Source: Bradyrhizobium macuxiense (lineage in GTDB: Bacteria > Pseudomonadota > Alphaproteobacteria > Rhizobiales > Xanthobacteraceae). Taken from it: DNA of 64,000 nt. A program made the position numbers and the translations under genes. The notes under the pieces are model-generated. The model was not told the DNA's origin. It saw nothing but the letters and a program-made list of their open reading frames with translations, and did no database searches. This document shows positions 42,614 to 50,512 of this stretch, in pieces. The first letter of the stretch is position 1; every line of letters begins with the position of its first letter. Location: NCBI RefSeq assembly GCF_007993935.1, contig NZ_VITY01000002.1, forward strand, positions 496,001 to 560,000. The letters run 5' to 3'.

Positions 42614-43697
42614 GCGAGGCCTCCCGGCCGCTCGATGACGAAATTGGCCGCACGCCCTGAAGCGCGTCGTCGAGCAGCGCGCGAAGCGCCAGCACGGACA
42701 GCGGGCGCGGATTTGTATACGGCGTTTCCGCAGCCGCCGCCGCCGCGCGATCGATATCTGGCGGCTGCAATCCCAGCGCGGCAAGCGAGGTCGGCGCGCC
42801 GAGCCCGTTCGCCAGATCGAACAGCCCGGCGCTCGCATCGGTGGCGCCCAGCGCCAGCGCGATGCGCTGCATCGCATCGGCGGCCGCCGGTGCGTTGTAG
42901 GCGACCGCGTGTGGCAGGATCACCGCGTGGGTCTCCGCATGCGGCAGGTCGAACATGCCGCCGAGCGTATGGCAGAGCTTGTGATGCAGGCCCATGCTCA
43001 CCGCATTGAGGCAGCAGCCGCACAGCCACGCCGCATAGAGCGCATCGGAGCGCGCGTCGCGATCGCCGGGCGCCGCCACCAGTTGCGGCAGCGAGTGAGC
43101 GAAGCGGCGGATGGCTTCGCCGGCGATCAGCGAGGTGACCGGATTACGATCATGCGCGTACAGCGCCTCGACCGCGTGGGCGATCGCGTTGAGGCCGGAG
43201 ACGGCGCTCTGCTGCGGCGGCAGCGTGAGCGTCAGATCGACATCGTAGACGATCACCTCCGGCTGCACCCTGGCGCTGCGCAGCGTGGTCTTCCGGCCGC
43301 CCTCGGTCTGGCCGAGGATCGCGGTCGCCTCGGAGCCGGCATAGGTAGTCGGCAGCACGATCTGCGGAAGATCGGTATGAAGCGCGATCGCCTTGCCGAG
43401 CCCGGTCGCCGAGCCGCCGCCGAGCGCCACCACGCAATCCGCATCGAGCGCGCGCGCCTGCGCCACGGCCCTTGCCGTGACGTCAACCGGCGTATGCATC
43501 GCGGCTTCCGCGAACACACCGGCCGCCAGCGGGCCGACATCGGCGGCGAGCGTATCGGCCTCGCCGAGCTGCGGCGCGGTCGAGAGCAGCAGCGCCCGGC
43601 GGCACGAAAGCCGCCGGACTTCATCGGCAAGGCTTGCGCGCGTACCCGATCCGAAGATCACCCGGGTTGCCGGCGCGTTATAGGTGAATGGCTGCAT
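42606..43697 (-). CDS. graC: Maleylacetate reductase
   Basis: A 363-aa iron-type alcohol dehydrogenase of the maleylacetate reductase branch. FGSGTRASLADEV, VALGGGSATGLGKAIALHT and LPTTYAGSEATAILGQTE are diagnostic. The His-rich segment is SMGLHHKLCHTLGGMFDLPHAETHAVILPHA. It reduces maleylacetate to 3-oxoadipate with NAD(P)H. The ATG is 2 bp after the transporter stop and the stop overlaps the dioxygenase start, so the operon is tight. A frame shift view of this region gives a long false ORF across the transporter; only the frame starting at 43697 has family motifs. Confidence 0.92.
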   Translation of the reverse strand: MQPFTYNAPATRVIFGSGTRASLADEVRRLSCRRALLLSTAPQLGEADTLAADVGPLAAGVFAEAAMHTPVDVTARAVAQARALDADCVVALGGGSATGLGKAIALHTDLPQIVLPTTYAGSEATAILGQTEGGRKTTLRSARVQPEVIVYDVDLTLTLPPQQSAVSGLNAIAHAVEALYAHDRNPVTSLIAGEAIRRFAHSLPQLVAAPGDRDARSDALYAAWLCGCCLNAVSMGLHHKLCHTLGGMFDLPHAETHAVILPHAVAYNAPAAADAMQRIALALGATDASAGLFDLANGLGAPTSLAALGLQPPDIDRAAAAAAETPYTNPRPLSVLALRALLDDALQGVRPISSSSGREASHA

Positions 43698-43699
43698 CG

Positions 43700-45058
43700 T
43701 CACTCCGCGGGGGCCGGATCGATGGCCGCGGGCTGGGGCGCGGTGGCAAGTCCGAGCGAACCGATCGCGAGCGCGCCGACGATCGCGGCACCGCCGATCA
43801 CCCAGAACACGATGTCCGGCCCGCCGGTCACCTGCTGCAGCAGTCCGATCAGATAGGGGCCGAGGATGGCACCGACCCGGCCGACGCCCAATTCCATGCC
43901 GACGCCGCTGGCGCGCAGCAGGGTCTCGTACGAGCCCGCGGTGAAATTGTTGAGCACGTGCTGCGCGCCGATGATGCAGAACCCGGCGATGGCAACGATC
44001 GCGAGATTGACGCCGTGACCGCTGACGAACACCAGGGCCAGCACCGCGATGCCGCCGGCGAGCCACCATGCGGCGAGGTAGCGCGGCGTCAGTGACATCT
44101 TGCGGTCGGCCAGCATCGCCAGCGTGAGCCCGCCGACGAACGACATCGCCTGCATCAGCGCGCCGAAGCCGAACGATGCCGCAAAGGTCTCGCCACGCTT
44201 CTGCATGACGGTCGGGATCCAGCCGGTCAGGCCGAAGATCGCGAACAGGCTCAGGAACGCGGTGATCCAGATCGTCAGCGAGACGCGGCGATAGCGCGGG
44301 CTCAGCAGCGCCGCGATCGGATTGGGCACGCTCCCCGCGTCGGCCGAGGTAAAGCTCGCGTTGCGATAGACCGCGGCGCGCTCCGGCCGCAGTCGCGCGA
44401 GCAGCGTACGTAACGCTTCGATCCGCCGCCGCGCCGCCAGGAATTGCGGGCTTTCGGGCAGCACTGCATGCGCCACGAAGGTCATCGGGATCGACAGCGC
44501 GCCGAGGTAATAGAGGATCTGCCAGCCGTAATGCGGCGTCAGATAGACGCCGACGAGTCCGGCGCAGACGCCGCCGAGCGACCAGCCGAGTGTCACGCCC
44601 CAGAGCGAGAATGCGTTGCTGACGCGGCGCGGCGCCAGCTCGTTGACGAAGGTCGTGCCGAGCGGCAACAACACGCCGAGACCGAGACCGGTCGCGAAGC
44701 GCAGCGCGCAGAAGCTCCAGAAATCGTTTGCGATCGTCGCGGTCAGCAGGGTGAAGACGTTGACGATCCACAGGCCGGCGAGCAGCGTGCCGCGCCGGCC
44801 GACCCGGTCGGCGACCGTGCCGTGCCCGACCGCGCCGAACAGGAATCCGACCAGACCCGAGCTCACCAGCAGCCCCGCCTGGCTCGGCGACAGCCCCCAG
44901 GGTTTTGCCACATAGTGGATGACATAAGCCGGATTGAACGTGTCATAACCGTCGAACAGCGTGATGAGCGTGATCAGGATGCCGAGGAGTATGTGCAGCC
45001 GTCCGACGGACGCACTGGACAACTCCTCTTGCACGTCGATTTGAGGCGAAGTGCTCAC
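43700..45058 (-). CDS. graK: MFS transporter, AAHS (aromatic acid:H+ symporter) family
   Basis: A 452-aa protein with 12 predicted membrane helices. The AAHS marker DGYD is in TLFDGYDTFNPAYV in helix 1, and GTVADRVGRRGTLLAGLW is the MFS loop 2-3 motif. It imports an aromatic acid such as gamma-resorcylate by proton symport. The frame opens at an ATG at 45070, but GGAGGAAACC just upstream of the GTG at 45058 makes that GTG the better start. It follows the decarboxylase gene after a gap holding a palindromic element, and precedes the maleylacetate reductase by 2 bp. Confidence 0.9.
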   Translation of the reverse strand: MSTSPQIDVQEELSSASVGRLHILLGILITLITLFDGYDTFNPAYVIHYVAKPWGLSPSQAGLLVSSGLVGFLFGAVGHGTVADRVGRRGTLLAGLWIVNVFTLLTATIANDFWSFCALRFATGLGLGVLLPLGTTFVNELAPRRVSNAFSLWGVTLGWSLGGVCAGLVGVYLTPHYGWQILYYLGALSIPMTFVAHAVLPESPQFLAARRRIEALRTLLARLRPERAAVYRNASFTSADAGSVPNPIAALLSPRYRRVSLTIWITAFLSLFAIFGLTGWIPTVMQKRGETFAASFGFGALMQAMSFVGGLTLAMLADRKMSLTPRYLAAWWLAGGIAVLALVFVSGHGVNLAIVAIAGFCIIGAQHVLNNFTAGSYETLLRASGVGMELGVGRVGAILGPYLIGLLQQVTGGPDIVFWVIGGAAIVGALAIGSLGLATAPQPAAIDPAPAE

Positions 45059-45117
45059 GGTTTCCTCCATTGCAACAGATGATGCGCCCTGCTCTGCGGC
45101 AGGTTGGAATGGCGCTT

Positions 45118-45220
45118 AGAGCCTTCCGTTCCGATTGCATCGGAACGGGGCTCTAGATTTTCGTTTTGACGCGCTTTCGTCACCGCGAACCGGCACCCAT
45201 TTCGCTCGAAAACGCTCTAG
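45118..45220. repeat. Palindromic element between decarboxylase and transporter genes
   Basis: AGAGCC and GGCTCT enclose CCGTTCCGAT, TGC, ATCGGAACGG, giving a 37-nt nested hairpin at 45118-45154. The rest runs through TTTTGACGCG and TTTCGCTCGAAAACGC to CTCTAG, which overlaps the decarboxylase stop codon. I recall this as a dispersed element of Bradyrhizobium-type genomes; only one full copy is in the window. It can work as a partial terminator within the operon. Confidence 0.65.
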
Positions 45221-46191
45221 AGCCTGAACAGGCTGCGGGCGTTGTCGCGGCCGATCTTGATGCGGTCGCCTTCGGCGATCGTTGCGCTATCGAACCATTC
45301 GGCGGCGTGGTCGATATTCTCGAACGGCCAATCGGCCGAGAACAGGATGCGGTCGGCGCCGATCTCGAGCATCGCATCGATCAGGGCCTGGGTGCGGAAA
45401 TTGCCCGATGTCGTGATGTAGAAATTCTCCCGGAAGTAGTCGGCGATCTTGCGCTTGGCGGGATAGACGTTCTGCGCGCGCATCCATTTGTTGTGGTTGT
45501 CGACGCGCCACATCGAATACGGCAGACCCTCGCCCATGTGGCCGAGGATGATCTGCAGCCGCGGATAGGCATCGAACAGTCCCGAGCCCATCAGGCGCAG
45601 CGCGTGCACCGCGGTCTCCTGCCCGAACGCCCAGGTCGGCCCCATCAGCCAGCGATGGCCCTCGTAGATCGCAGCATCCTTCGCCAGCGGGTTGCGCGGA
45701 TGCAGATAGAACGGGACGTCGAGGCGCTCGACCTCGGACCAGAACGGCCAGAACTCCTTGCGGTCGTAGTAGACGGCGCCGTCATGGCCTTCGACCTCGC
45801 TGAAGCCGTTGACGAGTGCGCCGCGGAATTTCAGCGCGCTCACGCAGCGATCGAGCTCGCGCGCCGCCGCCTCGGGATCCTGCATTGGTAGCGCGGCCAG
45901 GCCCTGGAAGCGCTCCGGCCGCCGCGCGACCTGCTCGGCCAGAAAATCATTGGCGCGGCGCGACAGCTCCAGCGCGTGGGCGCGATCCGGGATCGCCTGG
46001 ATCGCCGGCGCGTTGAGCGACAGCAGCATCAGCTCGATGCCGTGCGCATCCATCTCGGCAAGCCGGCGGTCCTGAATGTCGAGCAGCCGGGCCTTGAGCT
46101 CGACCCAGTCGTCGGCCGGCGAGAAGCCTGCGCTGTCGCCAACCGTCTCCTCGATGGCGAAGTGCTCCTCGAGTGCGATCTTTCCCTGCAT
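45217..46191 (-). CDS. graF: Gamma-resorcylate (2,6-dihydroxybenzoate) decarboxylase
   Basis: A 324-aa amidohydrolase-fold, metal-dependent, non-oxidative decarboxylase (ACMSD family). Its start MQGKIALEEHF places Glu8 and His10, and the frame places His164 (YLHPRNP) and Asp287 (SADWPFEN). These are the metal ligand numbers known for the Rhizobium gamma-resorcylate decarboxylase structure. WAFGQETAVHALRLM, ILGHMGEGLPY and NFYITTSGNFRTQ also match that enzyme. It converts 2,6-dihydroxybenzoate to resorcinol and CO2, reversibly, in the cytosol. AAAGGA precedes the ATG by 7 nt. It is the first gene of the minus-strand operon and divergent from the MarR gene. Confidence 0.93.
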   Translation of the reverse strand: MQGKIALEEHFAIEETVGDSAGFSPADDWVELKARLLDIQDRRLAEMDAHGIELMLLSLNAPAIQAIPDRAHALELSRRANDFLAEQVARRPERFQGLAALPMQDPEAAARELDRCVSALKFRGALVNGFSEVEGHDGAVYYDRKEFWPFWSEVERLDVPFYLHPRNPLAKDAAIYEGHRWLMGPTWAFGQETAVHALRLMGSGLFDAYPRLQIILGHMGEGLPYSMWRVDNHNKWMRAQNVYPAKRKIADYFRENFYITTSGNFRTQALIDAMLEIGADRILFSADWPFENIDHAAEWFDSATIAEGDRIKIGRDNARSLFRL

Positions 46192-46271
46192 GGCGTCGTC
46201 CTTTCCGGCTCGCGTGCTCGTTTCCGTGTTGACAGAGCAAGACATCCGGTCCAGATATTTGTCAATGGGAA

Positions 46272-46302
46272 AGTTGCAAATGCAAATAATTGAGATGCAA
46301 CT
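46272..46302. promoter_or_regulatory. Predicted MarR-type operator
   Basis: AGTTGCA at 46272 and TGCAACT at 46296 are perfect inverted 7-mers 17 bp apart, and TTGCAAATGCAA inside is another perfect inverted pair. The site lies 81 bp upstream of the decarboxylase start codon and before the MarR gene, where a repressor of both would bind. Confidence 0.5.
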
Positions 46303-46375
46303 GTTGTCGGTGCGAGGACCGGCGGCTATTCCGGGCGGAAATCTCCCGCCAGGAACCAGGCCCGGACCTAACCCC

Positions 46376-46939
46376 ATGTACCGATTTTCGAATTCGCTAC
46401 CCTATCTGCTTGCCCGGCTCGGCGTGCGGATGGGCGATCTGTTCGTCCGCGTCATCCGTCACGAGAAGTTGACGCTGCCGATGTACCGAGTGCTCGCCGC
46501 TCTGTCGGAACAGGGACACCCGTTGCGGCTCGGTGAAATCGCCGAACTGACCTCGGCCGACGTCTCGACGCTGTCGCGCATTGTTGCCGAGATGAGCCGC
46601 GCCGGCCTCTTGACGCGCGACCGGCCGGAGAACGACCAGCGCAGCCTTCAGGTCGCACTGACGCCTGATGGCGCCGAGCTGGCAGCCCGGCTGATGCCGA
46701 TCGCCCAATACTACGAGGAAGTTGCAACCGGCGCGATGTCGGCGAAGGAAGCGGCCGAGCTGAAGCGGGTGCTGGTCGAACTCTACAAGAATCTCGACCG
46801 GCTCGAGCACGAGGTCGAGGCCGGCCTGATCGAGGTACCCGCGGCGAAGGCGCCGAAAGCGATGCGCGAGCCGGAAGTCGATGCGAAGTCCGACGCCAAG
46901 GGCAGCGCCGGCCGTCGGCGCAAGATACCGAGGAAATAG
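46376..46939 (+). CDS. graR: MarR family transcriptional regulator
   Basis: A 187-aa regulator. The MarR winged helix runs through LTLPMYRVLAALSEQGHPLR, then LGEIAELTSADVSTLSRIV and GLLTRDRPENDQRSLQVALT at about residues 35-105, with dimerisation helices around it. A Lys/Ala-rich basic tail of ~40 residues is extra for the family. MarR repressors in aromatic operons release DNA on binding the aromatic acid. It is divergent from the decarboxylase and 18 bp before a monooxygenase gene on its own strand, so it probably controls both directions. The start is uncertain: ATG 46376 lacks a good Shine-Dalgarno and in-frame ATG 46295 overlaps the predicted operator. Confidence 0.85.
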   Translation: MYRFSNSLPYLLARLGVRMGDLFVRVIRHEKLTLPMYRVLAALSEQGHPLRLGEIAELTSADVSTLSRIVAEMSRAGLLTRDRPENDQRSLQVALTPDGAELAARLMPIAQYYEEVATGAMSAKEAAELKRVLVELYKNLDRLEHEVEAGLIEVPAAKAPKAMREPEVDAKSDAKGSAGRRRKIPRK

Positions 46940-46957
46940 AACCAACAGGGAGAGGAC

Positions 46958-48157
46958 ATGCGCAGGGATCCAATCATCATTGCAGGCGGCGGCATCGGCG
47001 GACTGGCCGCGGCGGTCGCGCTGGCCCGCAAGGGATTTCAGGTCACCGTGCTGGAGCGCGCGCCGCGCTATCAGGAGATCGGCGCCGGCATCCAGCTCGG
47101 CCCGAACGCCTTCCATGCCTTCGACCATCTCGATCTCGGCGATGCCGCGCGCTCGACTGCGGTGTTCATCGACCAGTTGCGGCTGATGGACGCGATCTCG
47201 GCCGAGGAGATCACCAGCATCGATCTCACCAGCTATTTCCGCCGGCGCTTCGGCAATCCCTATGCGGTGGTTCATCGCGGCGATTTGCACGGCATCTTCC
47301 TGCGCGCCTGCGAGGCGCATCCTTCCATCACGCTGCGCAGCGATTGCGATGTCGTCGGATATGAGCAGGACGGCGAGGCCGCCGCCGCACGGCTGAAGGG
47401 CGGCGAGCGCGTCAAAGGCTGCCTTTTGATCGGCGCCGACGGGCTGAGGTCGCGCATCCGCCAGCAGATGGTCGATGACGGCCCGCCACGAATCGCGGGC
47501 CACACCACCTATCGATCCGTCATCCCGACCGAGCAGATGCCGGAAGATTTGCGCTGGAACGCCGCAACGCTATGGGCCGGCGCCAAGTGCCATCTGGTGC
47601 ACTATCCACTCTCGGGCTGGAAGGTCTTCAACCTCGCCATCACCTGCCACAACGACCCGGCGGAAGCCTTTGCCGCGAAGCCGGTGACCCATGAGGAGGT
47701 GCTGGCGGGCTTTCGCGACGTCCATCCGCGCGCCAAGGCGATTATTCACCATGGCAAGGACTGGAGAGCGTGGGTGACCTGCGACCGCGATCCTATCGAG
47801 CGCTGGGTTGACGGGCGCGCAGTGCTGCTCGGCGATGCCGCGCATCCGATGCTGCAATATTTTGCGCAGGGCGCCTGCATGGCACTGGAGGATGCGGTCT
47901 GGCTCGCTGAGCTACTGGGCGAGATGCCGGATCGCTTCGAGCATGCGTTGGAAAAGTACCGGCAGGTTCGGCTGATGCGCACGGCGCGAGTCCAGCTTCA
48001 GGCACGCGAACTCGGCACCCACGTCTATCATCCCGCCGGCGTGCACGCGCTGCTGCGTAATCAGCTGATCCGGGAGACCAGCCTCGAGCAATTCTGCGAC
48101 AAACTGGCCTGGCTGTACGATTCTCCCTTCACCGAACGGCCGCGCGCCGCCGCCTAA
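46958..48157 (+). CDS. FAD-dependent monooxygenase, hydroxybenzoate/phenol hydroxylase type
   Basis: A 399-aa single-component class A flavoprotein monooxygenase. The FAD/NADH motif GGGIGGLAAAVALARKG is at the N-terminus, the DG motif is LIGADGLRSRIR near residue 165, and the GD motif is VLLGDAAHPMLQYFAQGACM near 290. Closest in feel are 3-hydroxybenzoate 6-hydroxylases and salicylate hydroxylases. In this island the missing step is resorcinol to hydroxyquinol, normally done by a two-component hydroxylase, so this enzyme is the prime candidate; gentisate formation is the alternative. GGGAGAGGAC precedes the ATG. It is co-transcribed with the MarR gene and overlaps the convergent lactonase gene by 4 bp. 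Confidence 0.88.
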   Translation: MRRDPIIIAGGGIGGLAAAVALARKGFQVTVLERAPRYQEIGAGIQLGPNAFHAFDHLDLGDAARSTAVFIDQLRLMDAISAEEITSIDLTSYFRRRFGNPYAVVHRGDLHGIFLRACEAHPSITLRSDCDVVGYEQDGEAAAARLKGGERVKGCLLIGADGLRSRIRQQMVDDGPPRIAGHTTYRSVIPTEQMPEDLRWNAATLWAGAKCHLVHYPLSGWKVFNLAITCHNDPAEAFAAKPVTHEEVLAGFRDVHPRAKAIIHHGKDWRAWVTCDRDPIERWVDGRAVLLGDAAHPMLQYFAQGACMALEDAVWLAELLGEMPDRFEHALEKYRQVRLMRTARVQLQARELGTHVYHPAGVHALLRNQLIRETSLEQFCDKLAWLYDSPFTERPRAAA

Positions 48158-49053
48158 CCGAGCCCGCTGATATCGGCGACCAGCACCGAGCCGGTCACCG
48201 ACTCCGTGATGTAGAGGCGGTCGCGCTTGGCGCCGCCGATCGCGACATTGGTGCAGCTCTGCCCGGCGCAGGACTTGATCCGCGCGATGCACTCGCCGTT
48301 CGGCGCGAACACGAAGACGTGGCCGAGCGAAGCGTGCGCGACGAACAGCCGACCGGCGCTGTCCATCGTCATGCCGTCGGGTCCGCTCGGGCCGAACAGC
48401 GAGCAGAAACGCCCGACCTTGGAGACACTGCCATCCTTCATGAACGGCGCGCGCCAGACCGCATTGTCGCGCGTCATGGCGACGAACAGCACCGCCTCAT
48501 GCGGATCGAGCACCAGGCCGTTCGGACTGATACCGGTGTCGATCAGGCAGTCGAGCGCGCCATTCACCCGCAGCCGATAAACCCGGCCGGTCGGATCGTG
48601 CAGCCCGGTCTGGCCCTGATCGGTGAAATAGATGTCGCCGTTCGAAGCAATGTGCAGATCGTTGCAGCCGCGGAACGATTCCGAATTGCGCGAACGCAGC
48701 AGCGGCGTGACTTCGCCGGACCCGGGGTCGAGCTCCATCAGCCCGTGCCGGTAGTCGGCGATCAGGATGCGGCCCATCGGATCGATCTTCAGCCCGTTGG
48801 GCCAGCCGTCATACTCGGCGACCTGCGACCATGATTTGTCCGGCGCAATCCTGAAGATGCGGCCGAACGGAATGTCGACGATGTAGAGATTGCCATCGGC
48901 ATCGAACGACGGCCCTTCGATGAAGCAGTCGGTCACCGCGCCCGGCCGGTTGGCATCGGCCCATTCGCTCGCCACCTTGCGGCGGAATTCGGCGGGCACG
49001 GCGGAGAAGACTTCGGTCGGAATCAGCTTCGGTGGCGTTTCCAGATACATCAT
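48154..49053 (-). CDS. SMP-30/gluconolactonase family protein
   Basis: A 299-aa beta-propeller. Metal-ligand segments are CFIEGPSFDADGNLYIVDIP (Glu), FRGCNDLHIASNGDIYFTDQ (Asn), SPNGLVLDPHEAVLFVAMTR (Asn) and SGPDGMTMDSAGRLFVAHAS (Asp). It hydrolyses a lactone. Beside an aromatic operon it could open a muconolactone- or dienelactone-like intermediate, but the hydroxyquinol route does not require this, so the role is open. It is convergent with the monooxygenase, overlapping by 4 bp. Two ATG codons in tandem start the frame after GGGTGA. It shares only the fold with the lactonase at 13460. Confidence 0.87.
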   Translation of the reverse strand: MMYLETPPKLIPTEVFSAVPAEFRRKVASEWADANRPGAVTDCFIEGPSFDADGNLYIVDIPFGRIFRIAPDKSWSQVAEYDGWPNGLKIDPMGRILIADYRHGLMELDPGSGEVTPLLRSRNSESFRGCNDLHIASNGDIYFTDQGQTGLHDPTGRVYRLRVNGALDCLIDTGISPNGLVLDPHEAVLFVAMTRDNAVWRAPFMKDGSVSKVGRFCSLFGPSGPDGMTMDSAGRLFVAHASLGHVFVFAPNGECIARIKSCAGQSCTNVAIGGAKRDRLYITESVTGSVLVADISGLG

Positions 49054-49102
49054 TATTGGTTCACCCGTTGGCGGATCGGGCGAACCTTAGTTGCTTGCCT
49101 CT

Positions 49103-49130
49103 GTCATTGCGAGCGCAGCGAAGCAATCCA
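49103..49130. repeat. Half copy of the CATTGCGAG-type repeat
   Basis: The segment starts GTCATTGCGAGCGCAGCGAA and continues GCAATCCA, matching the left half of the element at 5945. The right half with CTCGCAATGAC is missing. Confidence 0.7.
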
Positions 49131-49178
49131 CCTATCCGCCTGCGCGATAGCCGGATTGGCCGCGCCCCGCAACGCCGC

Positions 49179-49592
49179 TTATGCCGCGCCATAGGCTTCC
49201 GAAATCATGTAGCCGGACAGCGTGCCGTAGGCCGCGGTCCATGCGGCTGCAACATCAGGCGTCCAGGCCTCGCCGAGCCCCTTCTCCAAGGTCCACAGCA
49301 ACGCGCCGCCGACGACCGGATAATGCTCGGGCTTGGCCCCATAGTTGACGTGACGTTTGGCGAGTGCACTCGCGGCGGGCAGGATCGTGTCGAGATTGCT
49401 GAGCCCATTGACGACGACGGCGAGCGTCGTCATCAACTTCTTGCGCTGCTCTTTCATATCGGCTGGAAACATCGCCTTCACGGCGGGCGCGACTTCGAAC
49501 AAGCGATCGTAGAAGATGACAGCAGCTTGCTCCGACATCGGTGCGACCTTGCCAAAGCTATCCTGAACCAGCTTGATTTGGGCCGGATTCAT
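49179..49592 (-). CDS. Single-domain bacterial globin
   Basis: A 137-aa globin of the Vitreoscilla haemoglobin/flavohaemoglobin-head type. IFYDRLFEVAPAVKAMFPAD carries the CD1 Phe, ALAKRHVNYGAKPEHYPVVG carries the proximal His F8 in KRH, and the C-terminal H-helix follows. No reductase domain is attached, so it is a stand-alone globin binding oxygen or NO. Its neighbours are oxygenases on one side and a nitrate transporter on the other, so oxygen supply to ring cleavage or NO detoxification are both plausible. The ATG at 49592 is used, with GGGAGAATTGCG upstream. Confidence 0.9.
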   Translation of the reverse strand: MNPAQIKLVQDSFGKVAPMSEQAAVIFYDRLFEVAPAVKAMFPADMKEQRKKLMTTLAVVVNGLSNLDTILPAASALAKRHVNYGAKPEHYPVVGGALLWTLEKGLGEAWTPDVAAAWTAAYGTLSGYMISEAYGAA

Positions 49593-49707
49593 CGCAATTC
49601 TCCCTGGTCATGAAATGAGTTCTGAAATGACTTCTCAAAATGCGAGCATTGGTAGCCGCATCCGGCGTTTCGGTTCAAAGCGGAAACGCTTGCCATCGCG
49701 TTGATCA

Positions 49708-50502
49708 TCATGCCGCCTCGACGAAGCTGTGGCGCTCATAGAGGAATTCGAGCACGCGCTGCCGGCACTTCAGGTAGCTGGGGTTGGTCGCGAGTTCGAG
49801 CCGCTTGCGCGGGCGCGCCAGCGGCACCTCGAGCACCTCGCCGATCCGCGCGCTCGGGCCGTTGGTCATCATCACAATGCGGTCCGACAGCAGCACGGCC
49901 TCGTCGACGTCGTGGGTGATCATCAGGATGGTGTTGCCGAGCTTCTGGTGCAGCGCCATCACCGAATCCTGCAAGTGCGCCCGGGTCAGCGCGTCGAGCG
50001 CGCCGAACGGCTCGTCGAGCAGCAACACTTTCGGCTCCATCGCGAGCGCCCGCGCGATGCCGACGCGTTGCTTCATGCCGCCGGAGATCTCGCTCGGCCG
50101 CTTGTCCCTGGCATGCGCCATCTGCACCAGGCTGAGATTGTGCATCACCCAGGCGTCGCGCTCGGCACGGCTCTTGGTTTTGGCAAACACCTTGTCGACG
50201 CCGAGCTTGACGTTCTCGTAGACGGTGAGCCACGGCAGCAGGCTGTGGTTCTGGAACACGACGGCGCGATCCGGTCCCGGCGAATTGACCTCGCGGTTCT
50301 CCAAGAGCACGCCGCCATTGGTGGCGCCGGTGAGGCCGGCGACGATGTTGAGCAAGGTCGACTTGCCGCAGCCGGAATGGCCGATGATCGAGACATATTC
50401 GCCCTTCTCGATCGTCAGGTTGATGTCCTTCAGCACCTCCGTGGTGGCGTTGCCGCGGGCAAAGGTCTTGTCGATGTGATCGAGCTTCAGATAGGCCTGC
50501 AT
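49708..50502 (-). CDS. nrtD: ABC transporter ATP-binding protein (nitrate/cyanate type)
   Basis: A 264-aa ABC ATPase. Walker A is GHSGCGKST near residue 41, the signature motif is ISGGMKQRVGIARAL near 136, and Walker B is VLLLDEPFGALDA near 160. The H-loop is ITHDVDEAVLLSD. It energises uptake of nitrate, or possibly cyanate, taurine or bicarbonate-like anions; family assignment follows from the adjacent NrtA-type binding protein. It is the third gene of a binding protein, permease, ATPase operon with a 10 bp gap after the permease. Confidence 0.9.
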   Translation of the reverse strand: MQAYLKLDHIDKTFARGNATTEVLKDINLTIEKGEYVSIIGHSGCGKSTLLNIVAGLTGATNGGVLLENREVNSPGPDRAVVFQNHSLLPWLTVYENVKLGVDKVFAKTKSRAERDAWVMHNLSLVQMAHARDKRPSEISGGMKQRVGIARALAMEPKVLLLDEPFGALDALTRAHLQDSVMALHQKLGNTILMITHDVDEAVLLSDRIVMMTNGPSARIGEVLEVPLARPRKRLELATNPSYLKCRQRVLEFLYERHSFVEAA

Positions 50503-50512
50503 GATTTGTCCC

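Noticed and set aside
41756..42877. Longer start for the hydroxyquinol dioxygenase
   Set aside because: The upstream 88 codons are an out-of-frame reading of the maleylacetate reductase C-terminus; the intradiol family N-terminus begins at ATG 42613.
42606..44771. Very long minus-strand ORF (721 codons) across reductase and transporter genes
   Set aside because: Only the part after 43697 has maleylacetate reductase motifs; the upstream half is an out-of-frame reading of the AAHS transporter.
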